Positions 10,191 to 21,597 of a DNA stretch of 38,375 bases are shown here, in pieces. Position numbers and translations under genes: made by a program. Numbering within the stretch: the first letter of the stretch is position 1; the number at the start of each line of letters is the position of its first letter. The stretch spans positions 1-38,375 of the forward strand of contig JAAYCT010000036.1 of the NCBI GenBank assembly GCA_012729635.1, in the 5' to 3' direction. Source of the stretch: Clostridiaceae bacterium (lineage in GTDB: Bacteria; Bacillota; Clostridia; Saccharofermentanales; Saccharofermentanaceae). The notes below the pieces were generated by a model. That model was not told the origin of the DNA, ran no database searches, and saw only the letters and a list, made by a program, of their open reading frames with translations.

Positions 10191-10967
10191 ATGAAACAGA
10201 GTCTTCGAATCTGTCATTTATATTCGGATCTGTTGAATTTATACGGAGACCGGGGCAATATTCTGGCACTTATGTACCGGGCCGGATTACGCGGGATCGA
10301 CGCAAACGTATACACACTCACGATCGGGGAACGGTTCGAGGCGGACCGTTACGACATTGTCTTTTTCGGCGGCGGACAGGACGCCGAACAAAATATCATA
10401 CGCAGGGATTGGGTCGGAGTAAAGGGTGACGCGGTGAAAGCCGCCGTCGAAAACGACAAGGTCTTCTTGTGTGTCTGCGGCGGGTATCAGATGATGGGCA
10501 AGTACTACCGGGAGTTTGAAGGGGAACAAATCGATTGCCTCGGCGCAATCAATGTCCATACGGTCGCTCAGAAGAAACGACTGATCGGAAATACCGTTTA
10601 CCGGTGCGATTTTCTGAATGAATCGCCCGCGAAAGAAGTATTTGAACCGCAGAAACTGTACGGATTCGAGAACCACAGCGGAAGAACTTTTTTGGGAGAA
10701 GGAGTCAAACCTCTTGCAAAAGTGTTGGCCGGCTCGGGGAACAACGGTGAAGACGGGACCGAGGGAGCCGTTTTTCGAAACGTCTACTGCACATACTCCC
10801 ACGGGAGCTTCCTTCCGAAGAATCCCGGAATAACGGATCATCTAATCGAAAAGGCGCTGAAAAACAGACTCGGTGAAGAGTATTGTCTTGAGCCGGCGGA
10901 ATGCAAAACGGAAAATATTGCAAGAAAGCAAATAGAAACTTGCAAAAAGGGGTTGACAAGAGCATAG
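10191..10967 (+). CDS. gatD: Lipid II isoglutaminyl synthase, GatD glutaminase subunit
   Basis: The glutamine amidotransferase partner of MurT, supplying ammonia for lipid II amidation. The 258-residue protein starts MKQSLRICHLYSDLLNLYGDRGN, the conserved GatD/CobQ-like opening. The nucleophile is C96 in VCGGYQ and the catalytic histidine is H204 in YSHGSFLPKNP. The ATG at 10191 has the ribosome binding site GGAGG, partly overlapping the murT stop. The 3' end of the gene contains the glnA operator (10919-10944) and -35 box, so its last codons double as regulatory DNA. Confidence 0.95.
   Translation: MKQSLRICHLYSDLLNLYGDRGNILALMYRAGLRGIDANVYTLTIGERFEADRYDIVFFGGGQDAEQNIIRRDWVGVKGDAVKAAVENDKVFLCVCGGYQMMGKYYREFEGEQIDCLGAINVHTVAQKKRLIGNTVYRCDFLNESPAKEVFEPQKLYGFENHSGRTFLGEGVKPLAKVLAGSGNNGEDGTEGAVFRNVYCTYSHGSFLPKNPGITDHLIEKALKNRLGEEYCLEPAECKTENIARKQIETCKKGLTRA
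10919..10944 (+). promoter_or_regulatory. Nitrogen operator upstream of glnA (TGCAAG-N14-CTTGCA)
   Basis: An inverted repeat TGCAAG-N14-CTTGCA (extended to TTGCAAG/CTTGCAA here) ends exactly 8 bases before the -35 box TTGACA. The same arrangement with identical 14- and 8-base spacings precedes amt at 23187-23226. The half-site centres are 20 bases apart, two helical turns, as expected for a dimeric protein on one face of the DNA. It lies inside the end of gatD. The cognate regulator is not known. Confidence 0.7.
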
Positions 10968-10982
10968 GAAACGAAATACAAT
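10953..10982 (+). promoter_or_regulatory. glnA promoter
   Basis: Consensus -35 TTGACA (10953-10958), an 18-base spacer and -10 TACAAT (10977-10982). Predicted transcription starts near 10989, giving a leader of about 87 bases that contains a terminator-like stem almost at its 5' end. Confidence 0.75.
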
Positions 10983-10993
10983 AACATCGACCG

Positions 10994-11021
10994 AAAGGAG
11001 ACGGGTTGTCCGTCTCCTTTT
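10994..11021 (+). terminator. Leader terminator/attenuator ahead of glnA
   Basis: A perfect 11-base-pair stem AAAGGAGACGG / CCGTCTCCTTT around the five-base loop GTTGT, followed by a short T tract (TTTT counting the stem end, then GCGTTT). It starts 12 bases after the -10 box, so it is in the glnA leader rather than only ending gatD. It could be an attenuator, or a terminator for gatD read-through. The next promoter-like gene of the same type (amt) has the same layout. Confidence 0.65.
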
Positions 11022-11075
11022 GCGTTTAAAAATGGATTCAAAATCGAAAAAGTATGGAATACGGGGAGGATCAAG

Positions 11076-12407
11076 ATGGCAAAGTATACGAAAGAAGACA
11101 TTATTCGGCTGGTTAAGGAAGAGGACGTTCATTTTATCCGACTTCAATTTACGGATATTTTCGGCATCCTGAAAAACGTGGCGATTACGCCGAGCCAACT
11201 GGAAAAGGCACTGAGCAACGACTGCATGTTCGACGGTTCATCGATCGACGGGTTTGCCCGGATTCATGAATCCGATATGTATCTGTACCCGGATCCGGAC
11301 ACCTTCGTCATCTTTCCGTGGCGTCCGCAGATCGGAAAAGTCGCCCGGTTGATTTGCGATGTGTATACGCCGGACGGTAAGCCTTTTGTCGGAGATCCGA
11401 GATATGCGTTGAAGCGGGTCTTGGAGCGAGCCCAAAAAATGGGTTACACCTTTTGCGTGGGGCCGGAGCTGGAATTTTTTATCTTTCATTTTGATGAGCA
11501 GGGAAAACCCACGACATTCTCCCATGATCAGGGCGGGTATTTTGATTTGGAGCCGGTCGGTCAGGGAGAGGATATCCGAAGGGAAATTACATTCGCGCTT
11601 GAATCGATGGGCTTCGAAATCGAGGCGACGCATCATGAGGTGGCACAAGCCCAGCATGAAATCGATTTTAAATTCGGCGATGCGCTGAAGGTTGCGGACG
11701 ATATCATGACCTTCCGTCTCGCGGTCAAAACGATCGCCAAAAAATACGGAATGCACGCGACATTCATGCCCAAACCGATTTTCGGAATCAACGGCTCGGG
11801 AATGCACACCAACATGTCCCTCATGAAGGACGGCGCAAACGCATTTTACGATCCGGAAGGGGAGCTCGGGCTTTCCGATACGGCCGGACAGTTTATCGCG
11901 GGACTCTTGCGGCACGTAAAGGAATTTACGGCGATCAGCAACCCGCTGGTGAACTCGTACAAGCGACTGGTTCCCGGATATGAGGCGCCCTGTTATCTCG
12001 CATGGTCGGCCGCGAACCGTTCGGCGTTGATTCGTGTGCCCGCGACACGCGGGAAAGGAACGCGTGTCGAGCTTCGTTGTCCCGATCCGGCATGCAACCC
12101 GTATCTTTCTCTGGCAATGTGCCTGTCGGCGGGTTTGGACGGAATCGAGAATCATTTGACACCGCCGCCGCAGATCGTGACCTCGATTTTTGAGATGACA
12201 ACGGAGGAAAGAAAGGCGCATCAAATCGATAATCTTCCGGGAAGTCTCGAAGAGGCGCTGGATTTGTTTGAGCAAAGTGAAATGGCCAAAGAGACGCTCG
12301 GAGATCATATTTTTTCCAAGTATTTGGAGGCCAAGAGAAAAGAGTGGAACGAGTATCGCATGACGGTCGGCGCCTGGGAACTCGACCGGTATTTACTTCG
12401 GTATTGA
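11076..12407 (+). CDS. glnA: Glutamine synthetase, type I
   Basis: ATP-dependent synthesis of glutamine from glutamate and ammonium. The 443-residue protein is of the GSI-alpha length seen in Firmicutes. Visible motifs: FDGSSIDGF in the N-terminal domain, PELEFFIF metal-binding glutamates, [10 protein letters not shown], and the [19 protein letters not shown] region (the C in RCPDP replaces the commoner S/V). The end is [11 protein letters not shown]. The ribosome binding site is GGGGAGGA. It is preceded by the operator, promoter and leader stem described here and followed after 33 bases by the ANTAR regulator. Confidence 0.97.
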   Translation: MAKYTKEDIIRLVKEEDVHFIRLQFTDIFGILKNVAITPSQLEKALSNDCMFDGSSIDGFARIHESDMYLYPDPDTFVIFPWRPQIGKVARLICDVYTPDGKPFVGDPRYALKRVLERAQKMGYTFCVGPELEFFIFHFDEQGKPTTFSHDQGGYFDLEPVGQGEDIRREITFALESMGFEIEATHHEVAQAQHEIDFKFGDALKVADDIMTFRLAVKTIAKKYGMHATFMPKPIFGINGSGMHTNMSLMKDGANAFYDPEGELGLSDTAGQFIAGLLRHVKEFTAISNPLVNSYKRLVPGYEAPCYLAWSAANRSALIRVPATRGKGTRVELRCPDPACNPYLSLAMCLSAGLDGIENHLTPPPQIVTSIFEMTTEERKAHQIDNLPGSLEEALDLFEQSEMAKETLGDHIFSKYLEAKRKEWNEYRMTVGAWELDRYLLRY

Positions 12408-12440
12408 TGATCGATTGATGCAAAGGGCGGGAGAAGAACG

Positions 12441-13034
12441 ATGAGGGGTATTATCCTGGCATTTTCCGACATAGGGACGTCCGCAAGAATCCGTGACGCG
12501 CTTATGCGAAACGGACTTGCGGTTCGGGGAATCGCTCGTGACGGAGCGGCGGCCCTGCGTCTCGCGCTTCTTCAGGACGGCGGCGGCGTCGTGCTTTGCG
12601 GACCGGTTCTTTCGGACATGACGGCTCCGATTCTGTTTTCGAATTTAACCGAGGATTTTGACATGCTGGTGTTAACGACCGGAGCGGAAACGGATATGGG
12701 CGAGTATCAAAAGGAAGGGTTGTACCGGATTTCACTTCCCGTACTCTCCGAGGATCTGGCTTTCTACACGAGCGCACTTCTGGAAACCCGGCAATTTCCC
12801 GGAATCGGAAATCCGGGGGCCGGAACCGGAACGCCGTCCGTACCGAAGGATGTGTTTTCGGAAAAGCCGGCGCGTACCCCGGAGGAACGAAGACTCATCG
12901 AGACGGCCAAACTGCTTTTGATGAGAAAGGAGCGGATGTCCGAAGCCGAAGCCCACCGATATCTCCAAAAAGAGAGCATGATCAAAGGAATCAAGATGTC
13001 GGAACTTGCGGGACAGCTTCTGCGGGATTCCTGA
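12441..13034 (+). CDS. ANTAR-domain response regulator (NasT-like antiterminator)
   Basis: A 197-residue protein with a degenerate receiver-like N-terminal domain (residues 1-115, alternating hydrophobic strands) and a C-terminal ANTAR domain (about 148-192) containing RRLIETAKLLLMRKERMSEAEA and AHRYLQKESM. ANTAR domains bind paired RNA hairpins and prevent intrinsic termination; in Clostridia such a gene commonly follows glnA. The residues between the domains (about 116-147) are rich in Gly and Pro. The usual phosphorylatable aspartate is not obvious, so signalling may not be by a classic kinase. It lies 33 bases after glnA and 11 before dapF. Candidate targets are the leader stems of glnA and amt, although these do not show textbook paired hexaloop ANTAR hairpins. 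Confidence 0.85.
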   Translation: MRGIILAFSDIGTSARIRDALMRNGLAVRGIARDGAAALRLALLQDGGGVVLCGPVLSDMTAPILFSNLTEDFDMLVLTTGAETDMGEYQKEGLYRISLPVLSEDLAFYTSALLETRQFPGIGNPGAGTGTPSVPKDVFSEKPARTPEERRLIETAKLLLMRKERMSEAEAHRYLQKESMIKGIKMSELAGQLLRDS

Positions 13035-13045
13035 AGGAGAAAGCG

Positions 13046-13900
13046 ATGCGGATACCTTTTACCAAGATGCAGGGAATCGGAAACGATTACATCTATGTCG
13101 ACTGCACCGAAACCGATTATTTCCCGGCGGGCACGGCGTCGGATTTTTCCAATCGTTATTCCGATCGTCATTTCGGGATCGGGAGCGACGGACTCATCCT
13201 GATTCGCACGTCCGAAAGTGCGGACTTCCGGATGGAGATGTACAACGCGGACGGAACCCCGGGGAAGATGTGCGGAAACGGAATTCGTTGTCTTGCGCGT
13301 TATGTCCGTGAAAGATGCGGGATGAATCGAGACGAAATTTCGGTGGAAACGCCCGCCGGAATCCGAAAAATCCTTGTCGGAAGAGATTCGGCCGGCATGT
13401 TTTTCGCAAAGGTGAACATGGGAAAGCCGTCATTTCATCTTCGGGACATTCCGGTGATTCGGGAAGCGGACACGATGATTAACGAGCCGATGCATGCAGT
13501 CGGCACGCTGTACAACGTAACCGCCGTATCGATGGGCAATCCGCACGCGGTTCTTTTCACCAGAGATGTCGAACGACTGGAGATTGACCGGATCGGAAAG
13601 TTCTTTGAGCGACATCGGATGTTTCCGGAAGGAGTGAATACGGAATTTGCGGAAATCATGGATCGAAAAACCATTCGCATGCGCGTTTGGGAAAGAGGAT
13701 CCGGGGAGACGATGGCGTGCGGGACCGGTGCGTGTGCGACCGTCGCCGCGGCGGTTGTCAACGAGCTTTCCGACCGAACCGTCACGGTTCGACTGAACGG
13801 CGGAGACCTGCGGATTGTCTGGGATCCGAAAACCGATGAAATCGAAATGACCGGCCCCGCGGAATTCGTATTTGACGGAGAGGTCGAATACGAAGCGTGA
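13046..13900 (+). CDS. dapF: Diaminopimelate epimerase
   Basis: Converts LL- to meso-diaminopimelate for lysine and peptidoglycan. The 284-residue protein starts MRIPFTKMQGIGNDYIYVDC and has the two catalytic cysteines C76 (MCGNGIRC) and C225 (MACGTGACAT) in the two halves of the pseudo-symmetric fold. The start has the ribosome binding site GGAGAAAG. Next to dapL it completes an aminotransferase-route DAP pathway step pair. It is apparently co-transcribed with the ANTAR gene. Confidence 0.97.
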   Translation: MRIPFTKMQGIGNDYIYVDCTETDYFPAGTASDFSNRYSDRHFGIGSDGLILIRTSESADFRMEMYNADGTPGKMCGNGIRCLARYVRERCGMNRDEISVETPAGIRKILVGRDSAGMFFAKVNMGKPSFHLRDIPVIREADTMINEPMHAVGTLYNVTAVSMGNPHAVLFTRDVERLEIDRIGKFFERHRMFPEGVNTEFAEIMDRKTIRMRVWERGSGETMACGTGACATVAAAVVNELSDRTVTVRLNGGDLRIVWDPKTDEIEMTGPAEFVFDGEVEYEA

Positions 13901-13976
13901 AAGCAAAGACTATCGTTTAGAGAATCCCGGGACCGCAGGCGGATCCGGAGACGGACCGAAATCCGAAGGAGGACAT

Positions 13977-16902
<2,926 letters not shown>

Positions 16903-16926
16903 AGATATATGCGAAAGGGCGTTTTA

Positions 16927-19900
16927 ATGAAACAGACATATCCGGAAGCACAGGGGCTTTATCGGCCGGAATTTGAACATGATGCGTGCGGAATCGGTGT
17001 CGTCGCCGACATCAACGGAAAAAAATCCCACGAAATCGTCCGGGACGCACTCGATATTCTTGCGAACCTGGCGCATCGGGGCGGTGCGGGAAGTGACCCG
17101 CTGACCGGTGACGGTGCGGGAATTCTGCTGCAGATACCGGACCGGCATTTTCGAAAAATCCTTCCGGACGTTTCCCTTCCCGCTCCCGGAAAATACGGTG
17201 TCGGCATGCTTTTTATGCCCCGGATTTCTGAGGCTCGTGATGCGTGTATGAAGCTGATCCACGGAATCGCGAACGAGTTGGGGCTCAAGGTAATCTGCCA
17301 AAGAGATCTGCCGGTTAACGATTCGATTATCGGGGTGACGGCGCGCGACTGCAGACCGCATATCGCGCAGGTTTTTCTGGAGCGGCCGATAACGATCGAA
17401 AAGGAAGAAGAGTTCGAACGGAGTCTATATGTTATGCGTAAGCAGTGCGAGTCGCTCGCACCGGCGTTTCTGAAAAAATACGCGGAGGGCTTTTACTTCG
17501 CAAGCCTTTCTTCCCGGACCATCGTGTACAAGGGGATGCTGACGGCCAATCAGATTGATGCGTTTTACATGGACCTGGCCGATCTGGATTTTGAGTCCGC
17601 ATTGGCGCTCGTTCATTCCCGCTACAGCACCAACACCTTTCCGAGCTGGGAGCGCGCACATCCTTACCGGTATCTGATCCATAACGGTGAAATCAATACG
17701 CTTCGGGGAAACGTAAATGCGATGCATGCCCGGGAGTCGCATCTGGAACCGGATTGGTTCGGGTTCCGTTCGGAAATGATTCTTCCGATCATCAACGAAT
17801 CCGGAAGCGATTCCGCGATGTTTGATAACTGTCTTGAGTTTTTAACCCTGTCCGGCCGGTCGCTGGAGCATGCCGCCATGATGATGGTGCCCGAGCCCTG
17901 GTCGCGACACGAGGGAATGAGCGACGAACAAAAGGCATTTTATGAGTATCATGGGATGTTGATGGAGCCGTGGGACGGACCTGCGGCCATGGCATTTACC
18001 GACGGAAGGAAAATCTGTGCGCTTCTGGACCGGAACGGTCTTCGTCCGTCGCGATACATGGTAACCAAGGACGGACGGGTGATTCTGGCGTCCGAAACCG
18101 GCGTTCTGAATGTGCCGGAAGAGCGGATTGCGTACAAGAACCGTCTGCGTCCGGGCAGAATGCTGATTATCGATACCCAAGCGGGACAGATCATCAACGA
18201 TGAAGAGATCAAGGAACAGCTCGCGCGTGAAAACCCGTATCGGGAATGGTTGGAGACATATTCGGTTCCTTTGGCTGTGCCGACGACGGCATCGATGGCC
18301 GCACCGACGGAAAAACGCGAACGAAATCCGTTACAAGGGGCCGACCGTACCGAGTCCCTCGAAGCACTGCAAAAAGCATTCGGGTATACCGTCGAAGACA
18401 TTCGAATGACACTTGAACCGATGGCCGAAAAGGGCGTTGAACCCATCGGATCCATGGGCGACGATACCCCGCCGGCCGTACTTTCCGAAAAACCGTTGCT
18501 TCTTTTCGAGTATTTTCGACAGTTGTTCGCACAGGTGACGAATCCGCCGATTGACGCGATCCGCGAAAAGATTGTCGTTTCAGAGCGTGTATATATCGGG
18601 GCGGAGGGAAACGTGATTTGTCCCGTTCCCGAAGATGCCCAAAAAATAATCCTGACCCGACCGATTCTGTCAACCGGGGAAATGGACGCATTCCGGTCGC
18701 TTTATTCCGAAGCGTTCCGGGCGGAGACGCTCAGCCTTTTGTATCCGGCGGGGGGAGACGGAAGGGTGCTCGGGGAGTATTTGGATCGTCTCTGTGAAAA
18801 TGCGGAAAAGGCGCTGAAACGAGGCGCGAAAATTTTGATTCTTTCCGACCGGGGTGTCTGTCGCGAGAAAAGCGCGATGCCGTCACTGCTTTGTGTTTCC
18901 GCCTTGCATCAGCATATGACCCGAAAGCGGAAAAGAAAGGATTTCAGTCTGATTATCGAGTCCGGAGAGCCGAGGAACGCGCATCATTTTTCACTGCTTC
19001 TCGCATTTGGCGCATCTGCGATCCACCCGTATCTGGCACTCGAGTCGATCTCGGAAAGTGTATCGCGCCGTGTTGTAAGCGTCCCCGGTGAAAAAGCGGA
19101 GGAGAATTTCATAAGCGCATCGACAAAGGGCGTTGTGAAGGTGCTTTCCAAGATGGGCATTTCGACGGTACGAAGTTACCGGGGCTCACAAAATTTCGAA
19201 GCGCTCGGCATCGGTCCGGAAGTTATCGACCGATATTTCACGATGACGACGAGCCGGATCGGAGGCATCGGCCTTCGGGAGATTGCGGAAGAAACGGCAC
19301 GAAGACACGCCGCGGCATTTTGTAAAAACAACACCGATCCCGGCCTTGAATCGGGCGGATTCGCCCAATGGAGAAGCGACGGGGAATACCATCGAGTGAA
19401 TCCGAAGACGGTCGGACTTCTTCAGCGTGCCGTTCGGTCCGGTGATTATGCGTTATTTAAAAAATACAGCACCGAGATGAATGACATCGGCCGAAACGCT
19501 TGCACGATCCGGGGTTTGATGGAGTTTGTTCCGACAAAAGACTCGGTCCCGATCGAGGAGGTCGAACCGGTCGAGCGTATTGTTCAACGGTTCAAGACCG
19601 GGGCGATGTCCTACGGATCTCTGAGCAGGGAAGCGCATGAGACACTTGCGATCGCGATGAACCGAATCGGAGGAAAGAGCAATTCCGGAGAGGGGGGGGA
19701 AGACCCCGATCGATTTACGATTCTTCCGAACGGAGACCTGAAAAACAGCGCAATTAAACAAATTGCGTCCGGTCGATTCGGCGTAACGTCGGAGTATCTG
19801 TTCAGCGCCAAGGAACTTCAGATCAAGATGGCACAGGGCGCAAAGCCCGGAGAAGGGGGACAGCTTCCCGGAGAAAAAGTGTATCCGTGGATTGCCAAGA

Positions 19901-21597
19901 CGAGAAACTCGACACCCGGTGTCGGGTTGATCTCACCGCCTCCGCACCACGATATCTATTCGATCGAGGATTTGGCCGAATTGATTTTCGACTTAAAAAA
20001 TGCCAATAAATACGCAAGAATCAGCGTGAAGCTCGTATCGGAGGCGGGCGTCGGAACGGTAGCGGCCGGTGTCGCGAAAGGAAGGGCGGACGTCGTTCTG
20101 ATCAGCGGTTGTGACGGCGGGACCGGCGCGTCGCCGCGGACCTCCATCCGAAATGCCGGACTTCCGTGGGAACTCGGCTTGGCGGAGGTTCAGCAAACGC
20201 TTCTTTTAAATGATCTTCGGAGCCGGATTACGGTTGAGGTCGACGGTAAGCTTCTGACCGGCCGGGATGTTATTGTTGCGGCGCTTCTCGGAGCCGAGGA
20301 ATTCGGATTCGCGACCGGGCCGCTGGTTGCGATCGGATGCGTGATGATGCGCGTATGTAACCTGGATACGTGTCCGACCGGTGTGGCCACCCAAAATCCG
20401 AAGCTTCGCGTCCGATTTATGGGGAAACCGGAATATGTGGTCAACTTCATGCGATTCATCGCGGCCGAAGTTCGGGAGTATATGGCGGAGCACGGTTTCC
20501 GGACGATGGACGAAATGATCGGTCGGACGGATCTTTTGCGTCCGGTTCGAAATCATACCCGTCGGAAATCCGCGAACATCGATTTGTCGGCGATTCTGGC
20601 CGCTCCGTCTTTTTGCGGGGGAAAAGAGGTTCGCCGGACGCGGACACAGGAGCATCGACTGGAACGGACGCTCGATCATCGAATTCTGATCCCGCTTTGT
20701 GAAAAGGCACTTTCTTCGAAGACCCGAACGACGGCGTCGCTAACGATTCGAAACATAAACCGCGCGGTCGGTACGCAACTCGGAGCCGAGATAACCGCCA
20801 AGTACGGAAGCGCGGGACTTCCGGATGATACGATCGAACTGAAATTCACGGGCTCGGCGGGTCAGAGCTTCGGTGCGTTTATTCCGTCCGGGCTGACGCT
20901 CGTTCTGTGCGGTGACGCGAACGATTATGTCGGCAAGGGACTTTCCGGCGGACGAATCGTCGTTCGCGAGCATCCGTCCTCGGCGCGAACACAAAACGAC
21001 GGGGTAGCGGTCGGAAACACCGTCCTGTACGGAGCTACTTCGGGCGAGGCATTTATTCGCGGCACGGCCGGGGAGCGTTTTTGTGTAAGAAACAGCGGAG
21101 CGACGGCGGTTGTCGAGGGTTGCGGAGATCATGGTTGTGAGTATATGACCGGAGGAAAGGTTGTCGTATTGGGCAAAACCGGCCGGAATTTCGCGGCGGG
21201 GATGTCCGGCGGAATCGCGTATGTCTTCGATCCGGACGGATCCTTTTCCCGTTCGTGCAATACGGAAATGGTCTGTCTTGAACCGCTTGCGGATCCGGAG
21301 GAGATCCCTGTCGTGCAAAGCCTGATCGAAAAACATCTTCGATACACGGAAAGTCCGAAAGCGGTGCTGATTCTCAAGGATTTCAACCGGAACGCGAAGT
21401 TTTTCGTGCGGGTGGTTCCGACGGAATACGAGCAAATGCTGATGGCTCTGCGTCGGGCGGAGGATTCCGGAATGACCGGAGAGGACGCGATGATGGCGGC
21501 ATTCGAAGAGCGGTATTCCGCAGGCTCGGAGATTGTCGGATTCCCGCCCGTTGCCCCGGATAATAAGAGGAGTCGGGAGGAAAATAATAATGGCTAA
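16927..21597 (+). CDS. gltB: Glutamate synthase large subunit (GOGAT)
   Basis: Transfers the amide nitrogen of glutamine to 2-oxoglutarate, giving two glutamates, using electrons from the small subunit. About 1,556 residues. A short propeptide (MKQTYPEAQGLYRPEFEHDA) ends at the catalytic C21 of CGIGVVAD, the class II glutaminase nucleophile freed by processing. The central and FMN-binding synthase domains follow, with NSGEGGEDP and AKPGEGGQLPG, then the 3Fe-4S cysteine cluster C-x5-C-x4-C in CVMMRVCNLDTCPTG, and the C-terminal beta-helix with repeated GG motifs. I prefer the ATG at 16927, which matches other GltB starts, over one 6 codons upstream. It overlaps gltD by 8 bases. A G8 run at 19692-19699 falls in the conserved NSGEGGEDP codons. 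Confidence 0.96.
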   Translation: MKQTYPEAQGLYRPEFEHDACGIGVVADINGKKSHEIVRDALDILANLAHRGGAGSDPLTGDGAGILLQIPDRHFRKILPDVSLPAPGKYGVGMLFMPRISEARDACMKLIHGIANELGLKVICQRDLPVNDSIIGVTARDCRPHIAQVFLERPITIEKEEEFERSLYVMRKQCESLAPAFLKKYAEGFYFASLSSRTIVYKGMLTANQIDAFYMDLADLDFESALALVHSRYSTNTFPSWERAHPYRYLIHNGEINTLRGNVNAMHARESHLEPDWFGFRSEMILPIINESGSDSAMFDNCLEFLTLSGRSLEHAAMMMVPEPWSRHEGMSDEQKAFYEYHGMLMEPWDGPAAMAFTDGRKICALLDRNGLRPSRYMVTKDGRVILASETGVLNVPEERIAYKNRLRPGRMLIIDTQAGQIINDEEIKEQLARENPYREWLETYSVPLAVPTTASMAAPTEKRERNPLQGADRTESLEALQKAFGYTVEDIRMTLEPMAEKGVEPIGSMGDDTPPAVLSEKPLLLFEYFRQLFAQVTNPPIDAIREKIVVSERVYIGAEGNVICPVPEDAQKIILTRPILSTGEMDAFRSLYSEAFRAETLSLLYPAGGDGRVLGEYLDRLCENAEKALKRGAKILILSDRGVCREKSAMPSLLCVSALHQHMTRKRKRKDFSLIIESGEPRNAHHFSLLLAFGASAIHPYLALESISESVSRRVVSVPGEKAEENFISASTKGVVKVLSKMGISTVRSYRGSQNFEALGIGPEVIDRYFTMTTSRIGGIGLREIAEETARRHAAAFCKNNTDPGLESGGFAQWRSDGEYHRVNPKTVGLLQRAVRSGDYALFKKYSTEMNDIGRNACTIRGLMEFVPTKDSVPIEEVEPVERIVQRFKTGAMSYGSLSREAHETLAIAMNRIGGKSNSGEGGEDPDRFTILPNGDLKNSAIKQIASGRFGVTSEYLFSAKELQIKMAQGAKPGEGGQLPGEKVYPWIAKTRNSTPGVGLISPPPHHDIYSIEDLAELIFDLKNANKYARISVKLVSEAGVGTVAAGVAKGRADVVLISGCDGGTGASPRTSIRNAGLPWELGLAEVQQTLLLNDLRSRITVEVDGKLLTGRDVIVAALLGAEEFGFATGPLVAIGCVMMRVCNLDTCPTGVATQNPKLRVRFMGKPEYVVNFMRFIAAEVREYMAEHGFRTMDEMIGRTDLLRPVRNHTRRKSANIDLSAILAAPSFCGGKEVRRTRTQEHRLERTLDHRILIPLCEKALSSKTRTTASLTIRNINRAVGTQLGAEITAKYGSAGLPDDTIELKFTGSAGQSFGAFIPSGLTLVLCGDANDYVGKGLSGGRIVVREHPSSARTQNDGVAVGNTVLYGATSGEAFIRGTAGERFCVRNSGATAVVEGCGDHGCEYMTGGKVVVLGKTGRNFAAGMSGGIAYVFDPDGSFSRSCNTEMVCLEPLADPEEIPVVQSLIEKHLRYTESPKAVLILKDFNRNAKFFVRVVPTEYEQMLMALRRAEDSGMTGEDAMMAAFEERYSAGSEIVGFPPVAPDNKRSREENNNG

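Noticed and set aside
10919-10944. Reading TTGCAAG...CTTGCAA as an RNA hairpin target of the ANTAR protein
   Set aside because: It lies upstream of the -35 box in both genes, so it would not be in the transcript from the predicted promoter. A DNA operator is the simpler reading, although read-through RNA from gatD would contain it.
13872-13976. Longer N terminus for DapL
   Set aside because: It overlaps dapF, lacks a binding site and encodes a low-complexity tail. The ATG at 13977 has GAAGGAGG and matches the usual DapL start.
19692-19699. G8 run in gltB as a phase-variation site
   Set aside because: It encodes the conserved GEGGEDP motif and the frame is intact. It shows that a G8 run alone is not proof of contingency; the promoter tracts rest on their position and pairing.
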